Positions 24,577-32,859 of a stretch of 64,000 nt of DNA are shown here, piece by piece. The position numbers and the translations under genes were made by a program. Each line of letters opens with the position of its first letter. Position 1 is the first letter of the stretch. Origin of the DNA: Flavobacterium sp. CYK-55 (GTDB taxonomy: Bacteria; Bacteroidota; Bacteroidia; Flavobacteriales; Flavobacteriaceae); the NCBI RefSeq assembly GCF_018413465.1, contig NZ_JAHCDK010000009.1:1-64000 (forward strand), in the 5' to 3' direction. The notes beneath the pieces were generated by a model. That model worked only from the letters and a program-made list of their open reading frames with translations. It was not told where the DNA came from and ran no database searches.

Positions 24577-24987
24577 ATGAGAGAAGATGATTTTATTAAC
24601 ATGATCGTAAATAGTTTCAATTCAGAATTTAGAACTGTTGATGTTCAAGCTTATGCACGAAAAAATGGATTTATCCCTATTGACATATTTACCGCTTTAA
24701 ACGAGGCAAAGGCATTAGGTTTAATAGAATTGAAAGACAATGATTTTAATACGATTAAATTAACTCCGTTTGGAGAGCGGGTAAAAAATATAGGCGGCTG
24801 GTTTGATTATAGATTTCTTGATGAGAAAGAGCAAAAGAAAATCAGGAAGCCCAAAAAACCTAAAAAAGTAAAAGAGGTCAAAATAATTGAATCTAAAGAA
24901 TCAAAGACAAAAACTTACATTGTTGAAATCGTCGTGGCGGTTATAGCTGGCATTATCTTAATCTATCTTACAAAATATTTAGGTTAA
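24577..24987 (+). CDS. Cassette 27, second gene: winged-helix-like protein with C-terminal membrane anchor
   Basis: A 136-residue protein. Residues 1-75 look like a small helical reader domain (NSEFRTVDVQAYARKNGFI ... LGLIELKDN ... LTPFGERV). Then comes a lysine/proline-rich linker (RKPKKPKKVKEVK) and a hydrophobic end (VEIVVAVIAGIILIYL, about 115-131). It may be a tail-anchored regulator; no family named. Cassette 24240-25157, ends GTTACCAGAT / ATCTGGTAAC. Confidence 0.6.
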   Translation: MREDDFINMIVNSFNSEFRTVDVQAYARKNGFIPIDIFTALNEAKALGLIELKDNDFNTIKLTPFGERVKNIGGWFDYRFLDEKEQKKIRKPKKPKKVKEVKIIESKESKTKTYIVEIVVAVIAGIILIYLTKYLG

Positions 24988-25032
24988 TGGCTTAAACAGA
25001 TATATAATTGCCTTTGAATAAACTACGACATC

Positions 25033-25163
25033 TGGTAACCGCGGTCATGACTTATGGCTTTATTTTCTTAGCTTCTAGCCTATTTTCACGAATAAAATTC
25101 TATCTTAGCGGAGCGTACGCGGCTCGCTTTTCCGCCACAAGACATGGCCGCCAAACGTTGTGC
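25033..25163 (+). repeat. attC-like site 27 (stem type I)
   Basis: R'' TGGTAAC at 25033 and R' GTTGTGC at 25157. GTCATGACTT stem. Confidence 0.9.
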
Positions 25164-25589
25164 GCAATTGCTCAGCAAAAACGTTGATAAATATTGGCCG
25201 CTTTTTTTGCTTTGCGGTGGAAAAGATTGTTTGATTTTCCAGCTCAAGCTTTTGGCTATGAGATAGCTGAAAATTGCATTTTCATAGCTAGCGCTAGACA
25301 AAAGCTTGGCGAAGTTAAAAGAAATAAAATTGAGTATCAAGTCTACTGGTGAACTTAAAAGACATTAAACGTTTGTTGTCGGATAAACTAAATTTCTTTT
25401 AACGCAGCAAAGCAAAAAAAACAACCAATGAGATTTGAAATTACTGTGATTTATCAGACATAAAACAAATAATTTGAAATCATTTATCTAACGTTTTTAC
25501 TGGCAACTACGTTGAGAAGAATGACCTATCTCATTGTTAAACAATACGGTAACTAGATTTTTTTATTAGGGATTTGTAGTGTCAACTCC
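25158..25589 (+). repeat. Cassette 28: non-coding cassette with long inverted repeats
   Basis: No convincing ORF in 430 bases. Two long arms face each other: CAGCAAAAACGTTGATAAAT (about 25173) with ATTTATCTAACGTTTTTACTG (about 25482), and inside them TTTTTTTGCTTTGC (about 25205) with GCAAAGCAAAAAAA (about 25407). The whole cassette could fold into one large hairpin, as a folded RNA or a decayed palindromic element. Single copy here. Ends GTTGTGCG / CGCACAAC. Confidence 0.6.
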
Positions 25590-25720
25590 GCACAACAGCA
25601 GGTTTGCACAATAACTGCATCAGTGTTCAAGAAAGATATATTTTCCATATGTTTGTTTCATCTAACGGATTATACTCTGTTCCAAATTACCGTGACTGAG
25701 CAAACCCGCAACCGTTATTG
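25590..25720 (+). repeat. attC-like site 28 (stem type V)
   Basis: R'' GCACAAC at 25590 and R' GTTATTG at 25714. Arms GCAGGTTTGC and GCAAACCCGC. The loop lacks the TTTTCACG and CTTAGCGGAG motifs of all other types. Same sequence as site 0 at the window's left edge. Confidence 0.8.
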
Positions 25721-26042
25721 CTAAACGCATTTTCGAGCCGCAAAAAACGAACTTCCGCAATTGCCAATTTGAACTTTTAAATCGCGCTGTTGAAAATCTT
25801 AATCAACTTTGTCGCGAATTTTGGAAACCAACTTCTCGCCTTTTTCATTTTTCAATTTGGAGAAAACGCTGGCAAAACTTTGCGTGAAAATCGGAACGAA
25901 AACTTTGCGTGTCAACAGCGCTAAAAATTAATTTGCTTCGCAACATGTTTTTATTTTTTTAAAGCTTTGCGTTGAAGCAATTCCGGCGAAACAAAACTGT
26001 GCGTGAAAACTGGTCGCAAACTTTGAACTTAAAAGCGTCAAG
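25715..26042 (+). repeat. Cassette 29: non-coding cassette, family A copy 6
   Basis: Same body as the copy at 680, with small indels (for example near 25925). No conserved frame. Ends GTTATTGCT / AGCAATAAC. It is followed directly by a family B cassette. Confidence 0.65.
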
Positions 26043-26173
26043 CAATAACAGCGGTCATAACTTATGGCTGGATTTTCTTTGCTTTATGTTCAGATTTCAC
26101 GTTTTTTATTTAGCTTAGCGGAGCGTACGCGGCTCGCTTTTCCGCCACAAGATATGGCCGCAAAACGTTAGTG
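26043..26173 (+). repeat. attC-like site 29 (stem type I)
   Basis: R'' CAATAAC at 26043 and R' GTTAGTG at 26167. Arms as in site 2. Confidence 0.9.
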
Positions 26174-26342
26174 TTCAGCAAGTTTAAAATCTGCGAAAAC
26201 ACAAAAGTTTCGGGCTTTTTCGATAATCATTTTTAAAAACTTTGTGTAAAAATCAGTTCGTAAATCTCAACCGAAAAATTACTCAAATCGGAAACATTTT
26301 GATTTTGTTTGCGAACCAAAATTGCGCATAATTTTGCCGAAA
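26168..26342 (+). repeat. Cassette 30: non-coding cassette, family B copy (twin of 39159)
   Basis: A 175-bp body with hairpins ACACAAAAGTTT / AAAACTTTGTGT and GTTCGTAAA / TTTGCGAAC, the second enclosing CCGA/TCGG. By eye it is identical over its whole 300 bp, attC included, to the cassette at 39159, so it moved or was copied recently. Ends GTTAGTGTT / AACACTAAC. Confidence 0.7.
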
Positions 26343-26473
26343 CACTAACAGCGGTCATAACTTATGGCTGGATTTTCTTAGCTTCATGTTTGGTTTTCAC
26401 GTTTTTTATTTAGTTTAGCGGAGCGTACGCGGCTCGCTTTACCGCCACAAGATATGGCCGCAAAACGTTAGCA
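26343..26473 (+). repeat. attC-like site 30 (stem type I)
   Basis: R'' CACTAAC at 26343 and R' GTTAGCA at 26467. It carries two private changes (TTTAGTTTAGCGGAG and CTTTACCGCC) that recur only in site 44. Confidence 0.9.
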
Positions 26474-26509
26474 GAGATTTATTCAACTTTTGAAATAAAC
26501 AAGAACATT

Positions 26510-27019
26510 ATGATGTGGAGCAAAATAAAGAAAAATGTTGAAAATCATTTTGCCGAAAGGTTAAAAGGAAGAATTCAACTCTACACTACAACATATACAA
26601 AAGATTGGTATGCAGGAGAAATCGCTAATCGCGGATGGATAACCGTTGATGGTGAGGAAGTCGTAGATTTTTCTACTTTAGGTTCATTTCATATAAACAG
26701 ATTAGTATATCACGATACTACGCCAACGAATTGCGTTACTTTGGAAAAAATTCATAACGAAAGAACGTCTGGAAAACTAATCGAAAAAGGAGAATTTTCG
26801 AAATATGATTTAACCAACTGCTGTTATGCATATTTAGAAATGAATATCGAAGAATGCTTACTTCATGAAAGTCCAATTATAAATATGTTAGCTGTTTTAG
26901 ACAAAAGGTTAGGTAAAAGACGATTACTTAAACTTAACGACCAAAATTTACATCCTTTAGTTAGATTCTTTTTAGATATAAGATTAGATAGCGAAAAAAT
27001 TCGAGTTGAGAGTGTTTAA
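26510..27019 (+). CDS. Cassette 31: SF0329-like protein
   Basis: A 169-residue soluble protein. The opening WSKIKKNVENHFAERLKGRI followed by GRGWITVDG-like ANRGWITVDGEEVVDFST matches what I recall of the small bacterial SF0329 family, whose role is unknown. Two adjacent ATGs (26510, 26513) are equally possible. Cassette 26468-27149, ends GTTAGCAGAG / CTCTGCTAAC. Confidence 0.7.
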   Translation: MMWSKIKKNVENHFAERLKGRIQLYTTTYTKDWYAGEIANRGWITVDGEEVVDFSTLGSFHINRLVYHDTTPTNCVTLEKIHNERTSGKLIEKGEFSKYDLTNCCYAYLEMNIEECLLHESPIINMLAVLDKRLGKRRLLKLNDQNLHPLVRFFLDIRLDSEKIRVESV

Positions 27020-27024
27020 ACCTC

Positions 27025-27155
27025 TGCTAACCGCGGTCATGACTTATGGCTTTATTTTCTTAGCTTCTCGCCTATTTTTCACGTAGAAATTCTATCTTAG
27101 CGGAGCGTACGCGGCTCGCTTTTTCGCCACAAGACATGGCCGCAAAACGTTATAC
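27025..27155 (+). repeat. attC-like site 31 (stem type I)
   Basis: R'' TGCTAAC at 27025 and R' GTTATAC at 27149. GTCATGACTT stem. Confidence 0.9.
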
Positions 27156-27163
27156 GACACTTT

Positions 27164-27475
27164 ATGACGAAACTGGAAACGACATCATGGATTTTTTTAG
27201 CTTTAGCAATTTCATCCGAAAAAGCTCCAACAAACTTTGCTGAAATTTCACAAATTGCGGATGGAATAAATCATTCTATTCCGACTCAAAATGAATTACA
27301 AGAATCTATAACTTGGCTAATCCAAAATAATCTTGTTTTAAAAAAATCAAAAAAGTTTTCATTAACCGAAACCGGAAAAATTATTTACTTAGAAGCGCAA
27401 AACGAAACTCGAATATTGATTAAAATGTGGAAAGCTATTGAAATACAACTTACTAAAATGAAAAGCGTCGTATAA
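27164..27475 (+). CDS. Cassette 32: winged-helix-like small protein
   Basis: A 103-residue protein. FLALAISSEKAPTNFAEISQIADGIN, then TQNELQESITWLIQNNLVLKKSKKF and FSLTETGKIIYLEA, follow the order of a small winged-helix domain (helix, recognition helix, wing with 'LT..G'). It may be a regulator. The stop overlaps R'' of site 32. Cassette 27150-27595, with ends matched over ten bases, GTTATACGAC / GTCGTATAAC. Confidence 0.65.
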   Translation: MTKLETTSWIFLALAISSEKAPTNFAEISQIADGINHSIPTQNELQESITWLIQNNLVLKKSKKFSLTETGKIIYLEAQNETRILIKMWKAIEIQLTKMKSVV

Positions 27476-27601
27476 CAGCGCATAAACGCCATTGCTTGAT
27501 TTTGTTGACTTTATGTTTGGTTTTCACGTAAAAATTTTATCTTAGCCGAGCATACGCTGCTCGCTGTTCCGCAACGTTCGCCTATGCGCAACACGTTAGC
27601 A
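27470..27601 (+). repeat. attC-like site 32 (stem type II variant)
   Basis: R'' GTATAAC at 27470 and R' GTTAGCA at 27595. Left arm GCGCATAAACGCCATTGC. The loop core is ATCTTAGCCGAG, one base off. Confidence 0.85.
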
Positions 27602-27636
27602 GATATTTTTAGAACTAAAGTGGTAAATTGAGACAA

Positions 27637-28203
27637 ATGAAAATATATTTAACTTTATTGTTCAGCTTATTAATAGTTCTCGCTTCTTGCGAAAACAAAA
27701 ATAGGACGATTAAAACTGATAAAAGTGAAAAATATTATTTCGATGTTTTAGGCGACTCAATTACTGAAACATTATTAGTAGAAAATGATTCGAAAATAAA
27801 ATCTTTAAAAAATATTTGTATTATTTACAATTCTAAAAAGTCAAAAATATGTACTATTGATTGTTTTAGAGATAGTAGTTTCGTAATTACAAGTCCTAAA
27901 ATTGAGAACATATATTTAGAAGCTAATAATATTCAATCAAACGAAAAAGGTTTTAGGATAATCCAAAGAAATACTGATTTTAGTCCCGATATATTATACC
28001 TAGATTTGGTTTACAAAAAGGAATGGTTTGTTAAATCTTTTGGTATCATAAATACTAGTGGTCCGAATCCCAAACAATATATTTGTAGTGTAGAGATAAA
28101 TAAAAGTTTGAGAAGCTTTAGTAATTTTAGAGAAAATTCAAAAATTCACTTAAGATATTTTGTAGAGAATTATTTTGGCGGAAAATATGGCTGTGAAAAG
28201 TAA
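27637..28203 (+). CDS. Cassette 33: lipoprotein of unknown function
   Basis: A 188-residue protein with a lipoprotein signal (hydrophobic 4-15, lipobox LASC, Cys18). ATG 27637 was preferred to the TTG at 27628. The mature part is beta-rich, with no named domain. A late HLRYFVENYFGGKYGCEK holds the only other cysteine near the end. Cassette 27596-28335, ends GTTAGCAGAT / ATCTGCTAAC. Confidence 0.65.
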   Translation: MKIYLTLLFSLLIVLASCENKNRTIKTDKSEKYYFDVLGDSITETLLVENDSKIKSLKNICIIYNSKKSKICTIDCFRDSSFVITSPKIENIYLEANNIQSNEKGFRIIQRNTDFSPDILYLDLVYKKEWFVKSFGIINTSGPNPKQYICSVEINKSLRSFSNFRENSKIHLRYFVENYFGGKYGCEK

Positions 28204-28209
28204 AACATC

Positions 28210-28341
28210 TGCTAACACTTGCTAAGCGCCATTGCTTGATTTTGTTGGCTTTGCGCTTGTTTTTCACGAGAAAATTCTATCTTAGCGGAGCAAACTCTGC
28301 TCGCTGTTCCGCAACGTTCGCCTAGCAAGAGAACGTTACTG
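28210..28341 (+). repeat. attC-like site 33 (stem type III)
   Basis: R'' TGCTAAC at 28210 and R' GTTACTG at 28335. Arms as in site 1; inner hairpin GAGCA-N5-TGCTC. Confidence 0.9.
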
Positions 28342-28420
28342 GAAAGCTTGCTTCGCGCAAAAACCGAATAAAAAAATCAAAACTTATTTTACTATATTAG
28401 CAACAAATAAATTGATTTCT

Positions 28421-28657
28421 ATGAGAACTGTTGAGATAAGAAAAAGATTGATTGAAGAAATAAATCTTTCAAGTAATAAGAATTTACTTGAAGAAATGTA
28501 TAATTTTCTAAATCATGATAATGATGCGAATCTTTTTAAATTAACAAAGGTTCAAAAGGAAGCCATTGCCGAAGCTCGTGAACAAATCAAAAATGGCCAA
28601 TACATGACCAACGATCAAGTAAATAATGAAATTGAGGAATGGCTAAAAGAGAAATAA
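28421..28657 (+). CDS. Cassette 34: antitoxin of a RelE/ParE-type pair
   Basis: A 78-residue protein: a helical N-terminus (RTVEIRKRLIEEINLS) and a C-terminus KAIAEAREQIKNGQ-like (KEAIAEAREQIKNGQYMTND) ending EIEEWLKEK. This is the usual layout of the small antitoxins that precede RelE/ParE toxins in Bacteroidota. ATG 28421 was chosen over TTG 28412. It overlaps the toxin start by 19 bases, so the two are coupled. Confidence 0.8.
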   Translation: MRTVEIRKRLIEEINLSSNKNLLEEMYNFLNHDNDANLFKLTKVQKEAIAEAREQIKNGQYMTNDQVNNEIEEWLKEK

Positions 28658-28935
28658 TTTGGTCACTCAAAGCCAAAAATGATAGAATTAAAATTCTTGA
28701 GTTTTGGATTGAAAACAACAAATCTGTTCTGTACAGTCGAAAACTCAATAGCTTATTCAAAGACGCTGTAAAGTTTATTTCTGAATATCCAACTGTCGGA
28801 AAATTGACTGAAGACAAAAAGGCTAGAATAAAAATTGTTAGAGATTATCTTATTATTTATGAAGTTCATAAAACTGTCATTGTAATTCTCACAATATTTG
28901 ATAGTCGTAGAAATCCTGATAATTTAAAAAAGTAA
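28639..28935 (+). CDS. Cassette 34: RelE/ParE-family toxin
   Basis: A 98-residue protein with the family pattern: REIIWSLKAKNDRIKILEFW (first strand and helix), YPTVGKLTEDKKARIKIVRDYLIIYEV (central sheet) and IVILTIFDSRRNPDNL at the end (V..I...R..P). RelE types cut ribosomal mRNA and ParE types hit gyrase; the sequence alone does not decide. Cassette 28336-29067, ends GTTACTGGAA / TTCCAGTAAC. Confidence 0.85.
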   Translation: MAKREIIWSLKAKNDRIKILEFWIENNKSVLYSRKLNSLFKDAVKFISEYPTVGKLTEDKKARIKIVRDYLIIYEVHKTVIVILTIFDSRRNPDNLKK

Positions 28936-28941
28936 GGCTTC

Positions 28942-29073
28942 CAGTAACAGCGGTCATGACTTATGGCTTGATTTTTCAAGCTTCTAGCCTATTTTTCACG
29001 AACAAAATTCTATCTTAGCGGAGCGTACGCGGCTCGCTTTTCCGCCACAAGACATGGCCGCAAAACGTTATGA
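28942..29073 (+). repeat. attC-like site 34 (stem type I)
   Basis: R'' CAGTAAC at 28942 and R' GTTATGA at 29067. GTCATGACTT stem. Confidence 0.9.
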
Positions 29074-29132
29074 GAAATGCTATTTGAGAGCGTCCAGAAT
29101 CAAATTGTAAAATCAAATTGATATCTTTGGGC

Positions 29133-29717
29133 ATGAAAAAAAATCTTTACATAATCGCAGGTTGTAATGGTGCTGGAAAAACCACAGCTTCATTTACTAT
29201 TTTACCTGAAATTTTAGATTGTAAAGAGTTTGTAAACGCTGATGAAATTGCGAAAGGATTATCGCCATTTCAACCAGAGAAAGTTTCTTTTGAAGCTGGA
29301 AAAATAATGCTTAAGAGAATAAATGAGCTACTAGAAACAAATGAAAATTTTGCTTTTGAAACAACATTGGCAACTAAAAGTTATAAGTCGAAGATTATCG
29401 AAGCAAAAAATAAAAATTATAATGTAACTCTTTTATTCTTTTGGCTGCAAAATGTTGAGTTAGCAATTGAGCGCGTCAAAACGAGAGTTCTCGAAGGCGG
29501 CCATAATATTGAAACAGATGTTATAAAACGTAGATATATCAATGGGATAAAAAATCTATTTGATATTTATTTGCCAATTGCTGACGAAATTATGATATTC
29601 GACAATTCTGAAGGAAAGCATGACTTAATTGCTAAAAAAACTTTAGAAACAGAGATTGATATTTTTAATGAAAATAAATTCACTAAACTCAAAAATTATT
29701 ATCATGGAAACGCATAA
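29133..29717 (+). CDS. Cassette 35: zeta-toxin-like P-loop kinase
   Basis: A 194-residue protein. Walker A is at residues 9-17 (GCNGAGKTT). It has NADEIAKGLSPFQPE (about 40-54), FAFETTLATKSY (about 77-88), and R-containing VELAIERVKTRVLEGGH near 112-128. This is the pattern of zeta toxins and related small kinases that phosphorylate UDP-sugars or other substrates. ATG 29133 was chosen because it begins the first beta strand. A 48-residue gene overlaps the end and could be its partner. Ends GTTATGAGAA / TTCTCATAAC. Confidence 0.8.
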   Translation: MKKNLYIIAGCNGAGKTTASFTILPEILDCKEFVNADEIAKGLSPFQPEKVSFEAGKIMLKRINELLETNENFAFETTLATKSYKSKIIEAKNKNYNVTLLFFWLQNVELAIERVKTRVLEGGHNIETDVIKRRYINGIKNLFDIYLPIADEIMIFDNSEGKHDLIAKKTLETEIDIFNENKFTKLKNYYHGNA

Positions 29718-29850
29718 AATGACACCGAACCAAGCTAAAATTTTGGAAGGAATGGACAAAGTTTATGATAAACTAATTGAGTTCAAAAAGAAAATGAACA
29801 GTGAACTTGTGATTTTAAAAGATAATCAAATCACGAGGGTAAAACCTTAG
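29704..29850 (+). CDS. Cassette 35: short partner of the zeta-like gene
   Basis: A 48-residue helical protein (METHKMTPNQAKILEGMDKV onward) that overlaps the kinase gene by 14 bases. In known zeta systems the antitoxin usually comes first; here the small gene comes second, so an antitoxin role is only a guess. Confidence 0.55.
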   Translation: METHKMTPNQAKILEGMDKVYDKLIEFKKKMNSELVILKDNQITRVKP

Positions 29851-29856
29851 CACTTC

Positions 29857-29987
29857 TCATAACCGCGGTCATGACTTATGGCTTGATTTTGTTGGATTTA
29901 TGTTCGGTTTTCACGTTTTTTGTTTAGCTTAGCGGAGCGTACGCGGCTCGCTCTTCCGCCACAAGACATGGCCGCAAAACGTTAGCG
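29857..29987 (+). repeat. attC-like site 35 (stem type I)
   Basis: R'' TCATAAC at 29857 and R' GTTAGCG at 29981. Loop TTTAGCTTAGCGGAG. Confidence 0.9.
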
Positions 29988-30025
29988 GTCATTGTAAATC
30001 GAAAAATAATTATTGATTAAAAGTT

Positions 30026-30481
30026 ATGTTAATTCAACTTATAGAAACAAAACCAACAGACTCTGAAATAAAGCCTCTAATAGAAAATCTTTCAACTGAA
30101 CTTGGAAAACGATTTGGAGATACTGGAAAAAATTCATTTCAAGAATGGGACGAAGAAAACCCAAAATCAGTTTTCGTAAAGGCCATATTTGAAAATGAAG
30201 CGGTTGGTTGTGGAGCAATCAGACCAATCTCAAACGAAATAGCTGAGTTGAAAAGAATGTACTCTAAGTATAATAGGAAAGGTATTGGCAAAAGTGTTTT
30301 AGGCTATCTTGAAAATAAAGCAAAAGAGTTAGATTACAAAGAAATATGGCTTGAAACGAGAAAATTAAATCTAGAGGCTTGTGATTTCTACTTAAAAAAC
30401 GACTATAAACAAATACCCAACTTTGGAAAATATATTGGCAATGAAAAAGCTATTTGCTTTGGAAAAAAATTAGATAAATAA
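30026..30481 (+). CDS. Cassette 36: GNAT-family acetyltransferase
   Basis: A 151-residue protein. AVGCGAIRPISNEIAELKRMY (about 63-83) is the usual beta4 with the 'AE(L/I)KRMYV' stretch. YNRKGIGKSVLGYLENKAKE (about 86-105) is the acetyl-CoA loop (R-x-x-G-I-G). IWLETRKLNLEACDFYLKNDY is the conserved end. It transfers an acetyl group to an unknown amine. Cassette 29982-30617, ends GTTAGCGG / CCGCTAAC. Confidence 0.9.
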   Translation: MLIQLIETKPTDSEIKPLIENLSTELGKRFGDTGKNSFQEWDEENPKSVFVKAIFENEAVGCGAIRPISNEIAELKRMYSKYNRKGIGKSVLGYLENKAKELDYKEIWLETRKLNLEACDFYLKNDYKQIPNFGKYIGNEKAICFGKKLDK

Positions 30482-30491
30482 AACAACGAAC

Positions 30492-30623
30492 CGCTAACCG
30501 CGGTCATAACTCATGGCTTGATTTTCTTAGCCGGAAGCTTTATTTTCACGAAGAACTTTCTATCTTAGTGGAGAAAACTCGGTTCGCTTTTCCGCCACGA
30601 GATATGGCCGCAAACCGTTAGCA
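30492..30623 (+). repeat. attC-like site 36 (stem type I, TCATGG form)
   Basis: R'' CGCTAAC at 30492 and R' GTTAGCA at 30617. Arms as in site 3. The loop core is ATCTTAGTGGAG, and the inner hairpin is reduced (GAAAACTCGGTTC). Confidence 0.85.
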
Positions 30624-30663
30624 GTCACCCAAGAACTCAGTCAACATAACAAATCAAACGTAT

Positions 30664-32619
30664 ATGCGAAAAAGTGATTTAAACAAAGTGGTGTTTTATT
30701 CAAAAGAAGATATGGCTGGTAGTATGCAATTGAAAAAGGGAGAAAATATTTTAAGAAATCCTACAAAATCAAACTACACTGATATTAATGATATTTTAGA
30801 ACTATACAATATAAAAAAGTATATCGATAATGAGCTTTATTTGTTAGGATGGACACAAGAAGATATTACTAATTTCAAACAAAAAGCAACTGAATATGGA
30901 AAAGTAATTGGGCAATTTTTGTCTAATGTTAATGATGATAATGTTATCGATATTTATGAAAAGACGACTAGAGAATATATGAGTTCACTATGGGAGTTAG
31001 TTAGCAATCAAAGTGTATTTAAGCGAATCTCAAAAACTAATTTTAATAACATTCTCTCAAAAGAACCTCACTTAATACATAATATTCTAACTCACAAAAG
31101 TATTGTTGAACACTATAACATTGAACTAAAAAATTTCTTGTTAACCTATCCCCAATCTGCTGAAATCTTGCTTTCAATTTATGAGGTTGAAGAAGATTTC
31201 AATAAGACTCAGAAGTTCGTTCCCAAAAGCTTAACTGTTGAAGATAAGGAAAATATAATCTCAAATTATATAGATTCTAGCGATGCGAATTATAATTATC
31301 TTGGACTAATACAAAATGTAAGGAATCGAAATGATTTTAAAATTTCCGACAAAACAAGGTTAAAAGCAAAACGTTTACACAAAAGTGAAACGGAAAAGTT
31401 TTTTGCAGAAAAAGGCGGGATGAAATATGGCGTTTCAATTAGTTTTCCTGAGAATGCTACTAAACTAAAAGAAGGATTTATTGATGATGACTTTATTGCA
31501 AATTATTCATACAGTTTAGATTTTATAAAGCAAAACAATAATCCATATTCACTATTTAAAAATTTCAAAACTTTATTTGAGTATCTTGACATTCAGAACC
31601 GAATAAATCTTGTCAGCAAGAAAAATCAAATGGGCGTATTTGAAAGAATCATGGGTATTCATTCCCAAAATGAATATCGAGGTGGTACTTCATTTAGTTT
31701 GTTAGAAATGACATCACATGTCCAAATTGTAGCATATAATAAAGTGGTTAATGATTTGGGCAACTCATTAGAAAATATTTTACATCACGTTTTTACTAGC
31801 GCATTTCAAGAAAAATATGAATTTGCAGAAAACGCACGTTTTTCAATTCCTTCGGCTAAATCATACTTTGAAAAAGTAAGATTATTAGCTCCTGAATTTG
31901 AATCAGCATTAAAACAATTTAAGCTATTTGTTGAAGATGGAAATATTGATTTTGAACTTTTACAAATATCATCTTCACCATCTACAATAAAAGATATTCC
32001 AAGCCTAAACCAAAACAAGTATATTTATTTTAATGAAAACAACAAAGAAATGGTTGGTTGTTCAAATTTATTTTTCTCAGATCAAACCCTACTTGCTTAT
32101 GTTGAGCCATTCAAAGAAAAAAAATATCATACCTTTTTTGATTTACTCGCACATGAACAAGTAAAATTTGGTAATTATGAAGAATATCAAAAACCAAAAT
32201 TAAACTATCTAATAGACAAAGGATTTATCTCAGTTGACAGTGATGATTTTATACAAATTAATAATCCAGCTAGGTTAATAATTTTGAAAGATTTATATAC
32301 TAATGAGGTTGCCTCATTTTATCGTTATTCATTAGAACTTCGACAGGAAGTCAAAAAAATGGAAAATGAAAATATTATTTTATTAGAGAGTTCGTTATTT
32401 TCAAAACCAGAGCAAGCATATTTTAATTATTTCTTGAACAAAAGTGAATTTACTAATGGTTTAGATTTAAGAAATAGTTATCTGCACGGTACACAAGCAA
32501 ACCCAGAGGAATTAGAAAAACATGAATACTCATATTTTACATATTTGAAATTATTATTCCTAGCAATGTTGAAAATAGAAGATGACTTGATCATTTCAAA
32601 AGCTACAAAAAATGGCTAA
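30664..32619 (+). CDS. Cassette 37: 651-residue protein with C-terminal HEPN-like motif
   Basis: Largest cassette gene of the array. Soluble and mostly helical. Near the C-terminus (about residues 606-615) it has DLRNSYLHGT, an R-x4-H motif with the 'RN..LHG' look of DUF4209- and ApeA-like HEPN domains, preceded by a long helical stretch. A role in RNA cleavage or abortive defence is inference only. Cassette 30618-32757, ends GTTAGCAGTC / GAACTGCTAAC (eight pairs). Confidence 0.65.
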   Translation: MRKSDLNKVVFYSKEDMAGSMQLKKGENILRNPTKSNYTDINDILELYNIKKYIDNELYLLGWTQEDITNFKQKATEYGKVIGQFLSNVNDDNVIDIYEKTTREYMSSLWELVSNQSVFKRISKTNFNNILSKEPHLIHNILTHKSIVEHYNIELKNFLLTYPQSAEILLSIYEVEEDFNKTQKFVPKSLTVEDKENIISNYIDSSDANYNYLGLIQNVRNRNDFKISDKTRLKAKRLHKSETEKFFAEKGGMKYGVSISFPENATKLKEGFIDDDFIANYSYSLDFIKQNNNPYSLFKNFKTLFEYLDIQNRINLVSKKNQMGVFERIMGIHSQNEYRGGTSFSLLEMTSHVQIVAYNKVVNDLGNSLENILHHVFTSAFQEKYEFAENARFSIPSAKSYFEKVRLLAPEFESALKQFKLFVEDGNIDFELLQISSSPSTIKDIPSLNQNKYIYFNENNKEMVGCSNLFFSDQTLLAYVEPFKEKKYHTFFDLLAHEQVKFGNYEEYQKPKLNYLIDKGFISVDSDDFIQINNPARLIILKDLYTNEVASFYRYSLELRQEVKKMENENIILLESSLFSKPEQAYFNYFLNKSEFTNGLDLRNSYLHGTQANPEELEKHEYSYFTYLKLLFLAMLKIEDDLIISKATKNG

Positions 32620-32632
32620 TAAATGGGCGAAC

Positions 32633-32763
32633 TGCTAACCGCGGTCATAACTCATGGCTTGAATTTCTTAACCGGAAGTTTCGTTTTCACGTTTTTTGTT
32701 TAGCTTAGCGGAGCGTACGCGGCTCGCTTTTCCGCCACGAGATATGGCCGCAAACCGTTATGG
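32633..32763 (+). repeat. attC-like site 37 (stem type I, TCATGG form)
   Basis: R'' TGCTAAC at 32633 and R' GTTATGG at 32757. Arms as in site 3. Loop TTTAGCTTAGCGGAG. Confidence 0.9.
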
Positions 32764-32859
32764 GCAAGTTTACTTTAAACGAATAGAAATACTTTAATTA
32801 AGTTTTTCTTATCTTTATTCAACTACAACATCAATTAACCAAGTTATAAAATATACAAA

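Noticed and set aside
25086..25340. 84-codon minus-strand frame across site 27 and cassette 28
   Set aside because: It spans an attC and half of a palindromic non-coding region; no homologous frame elsewhere.
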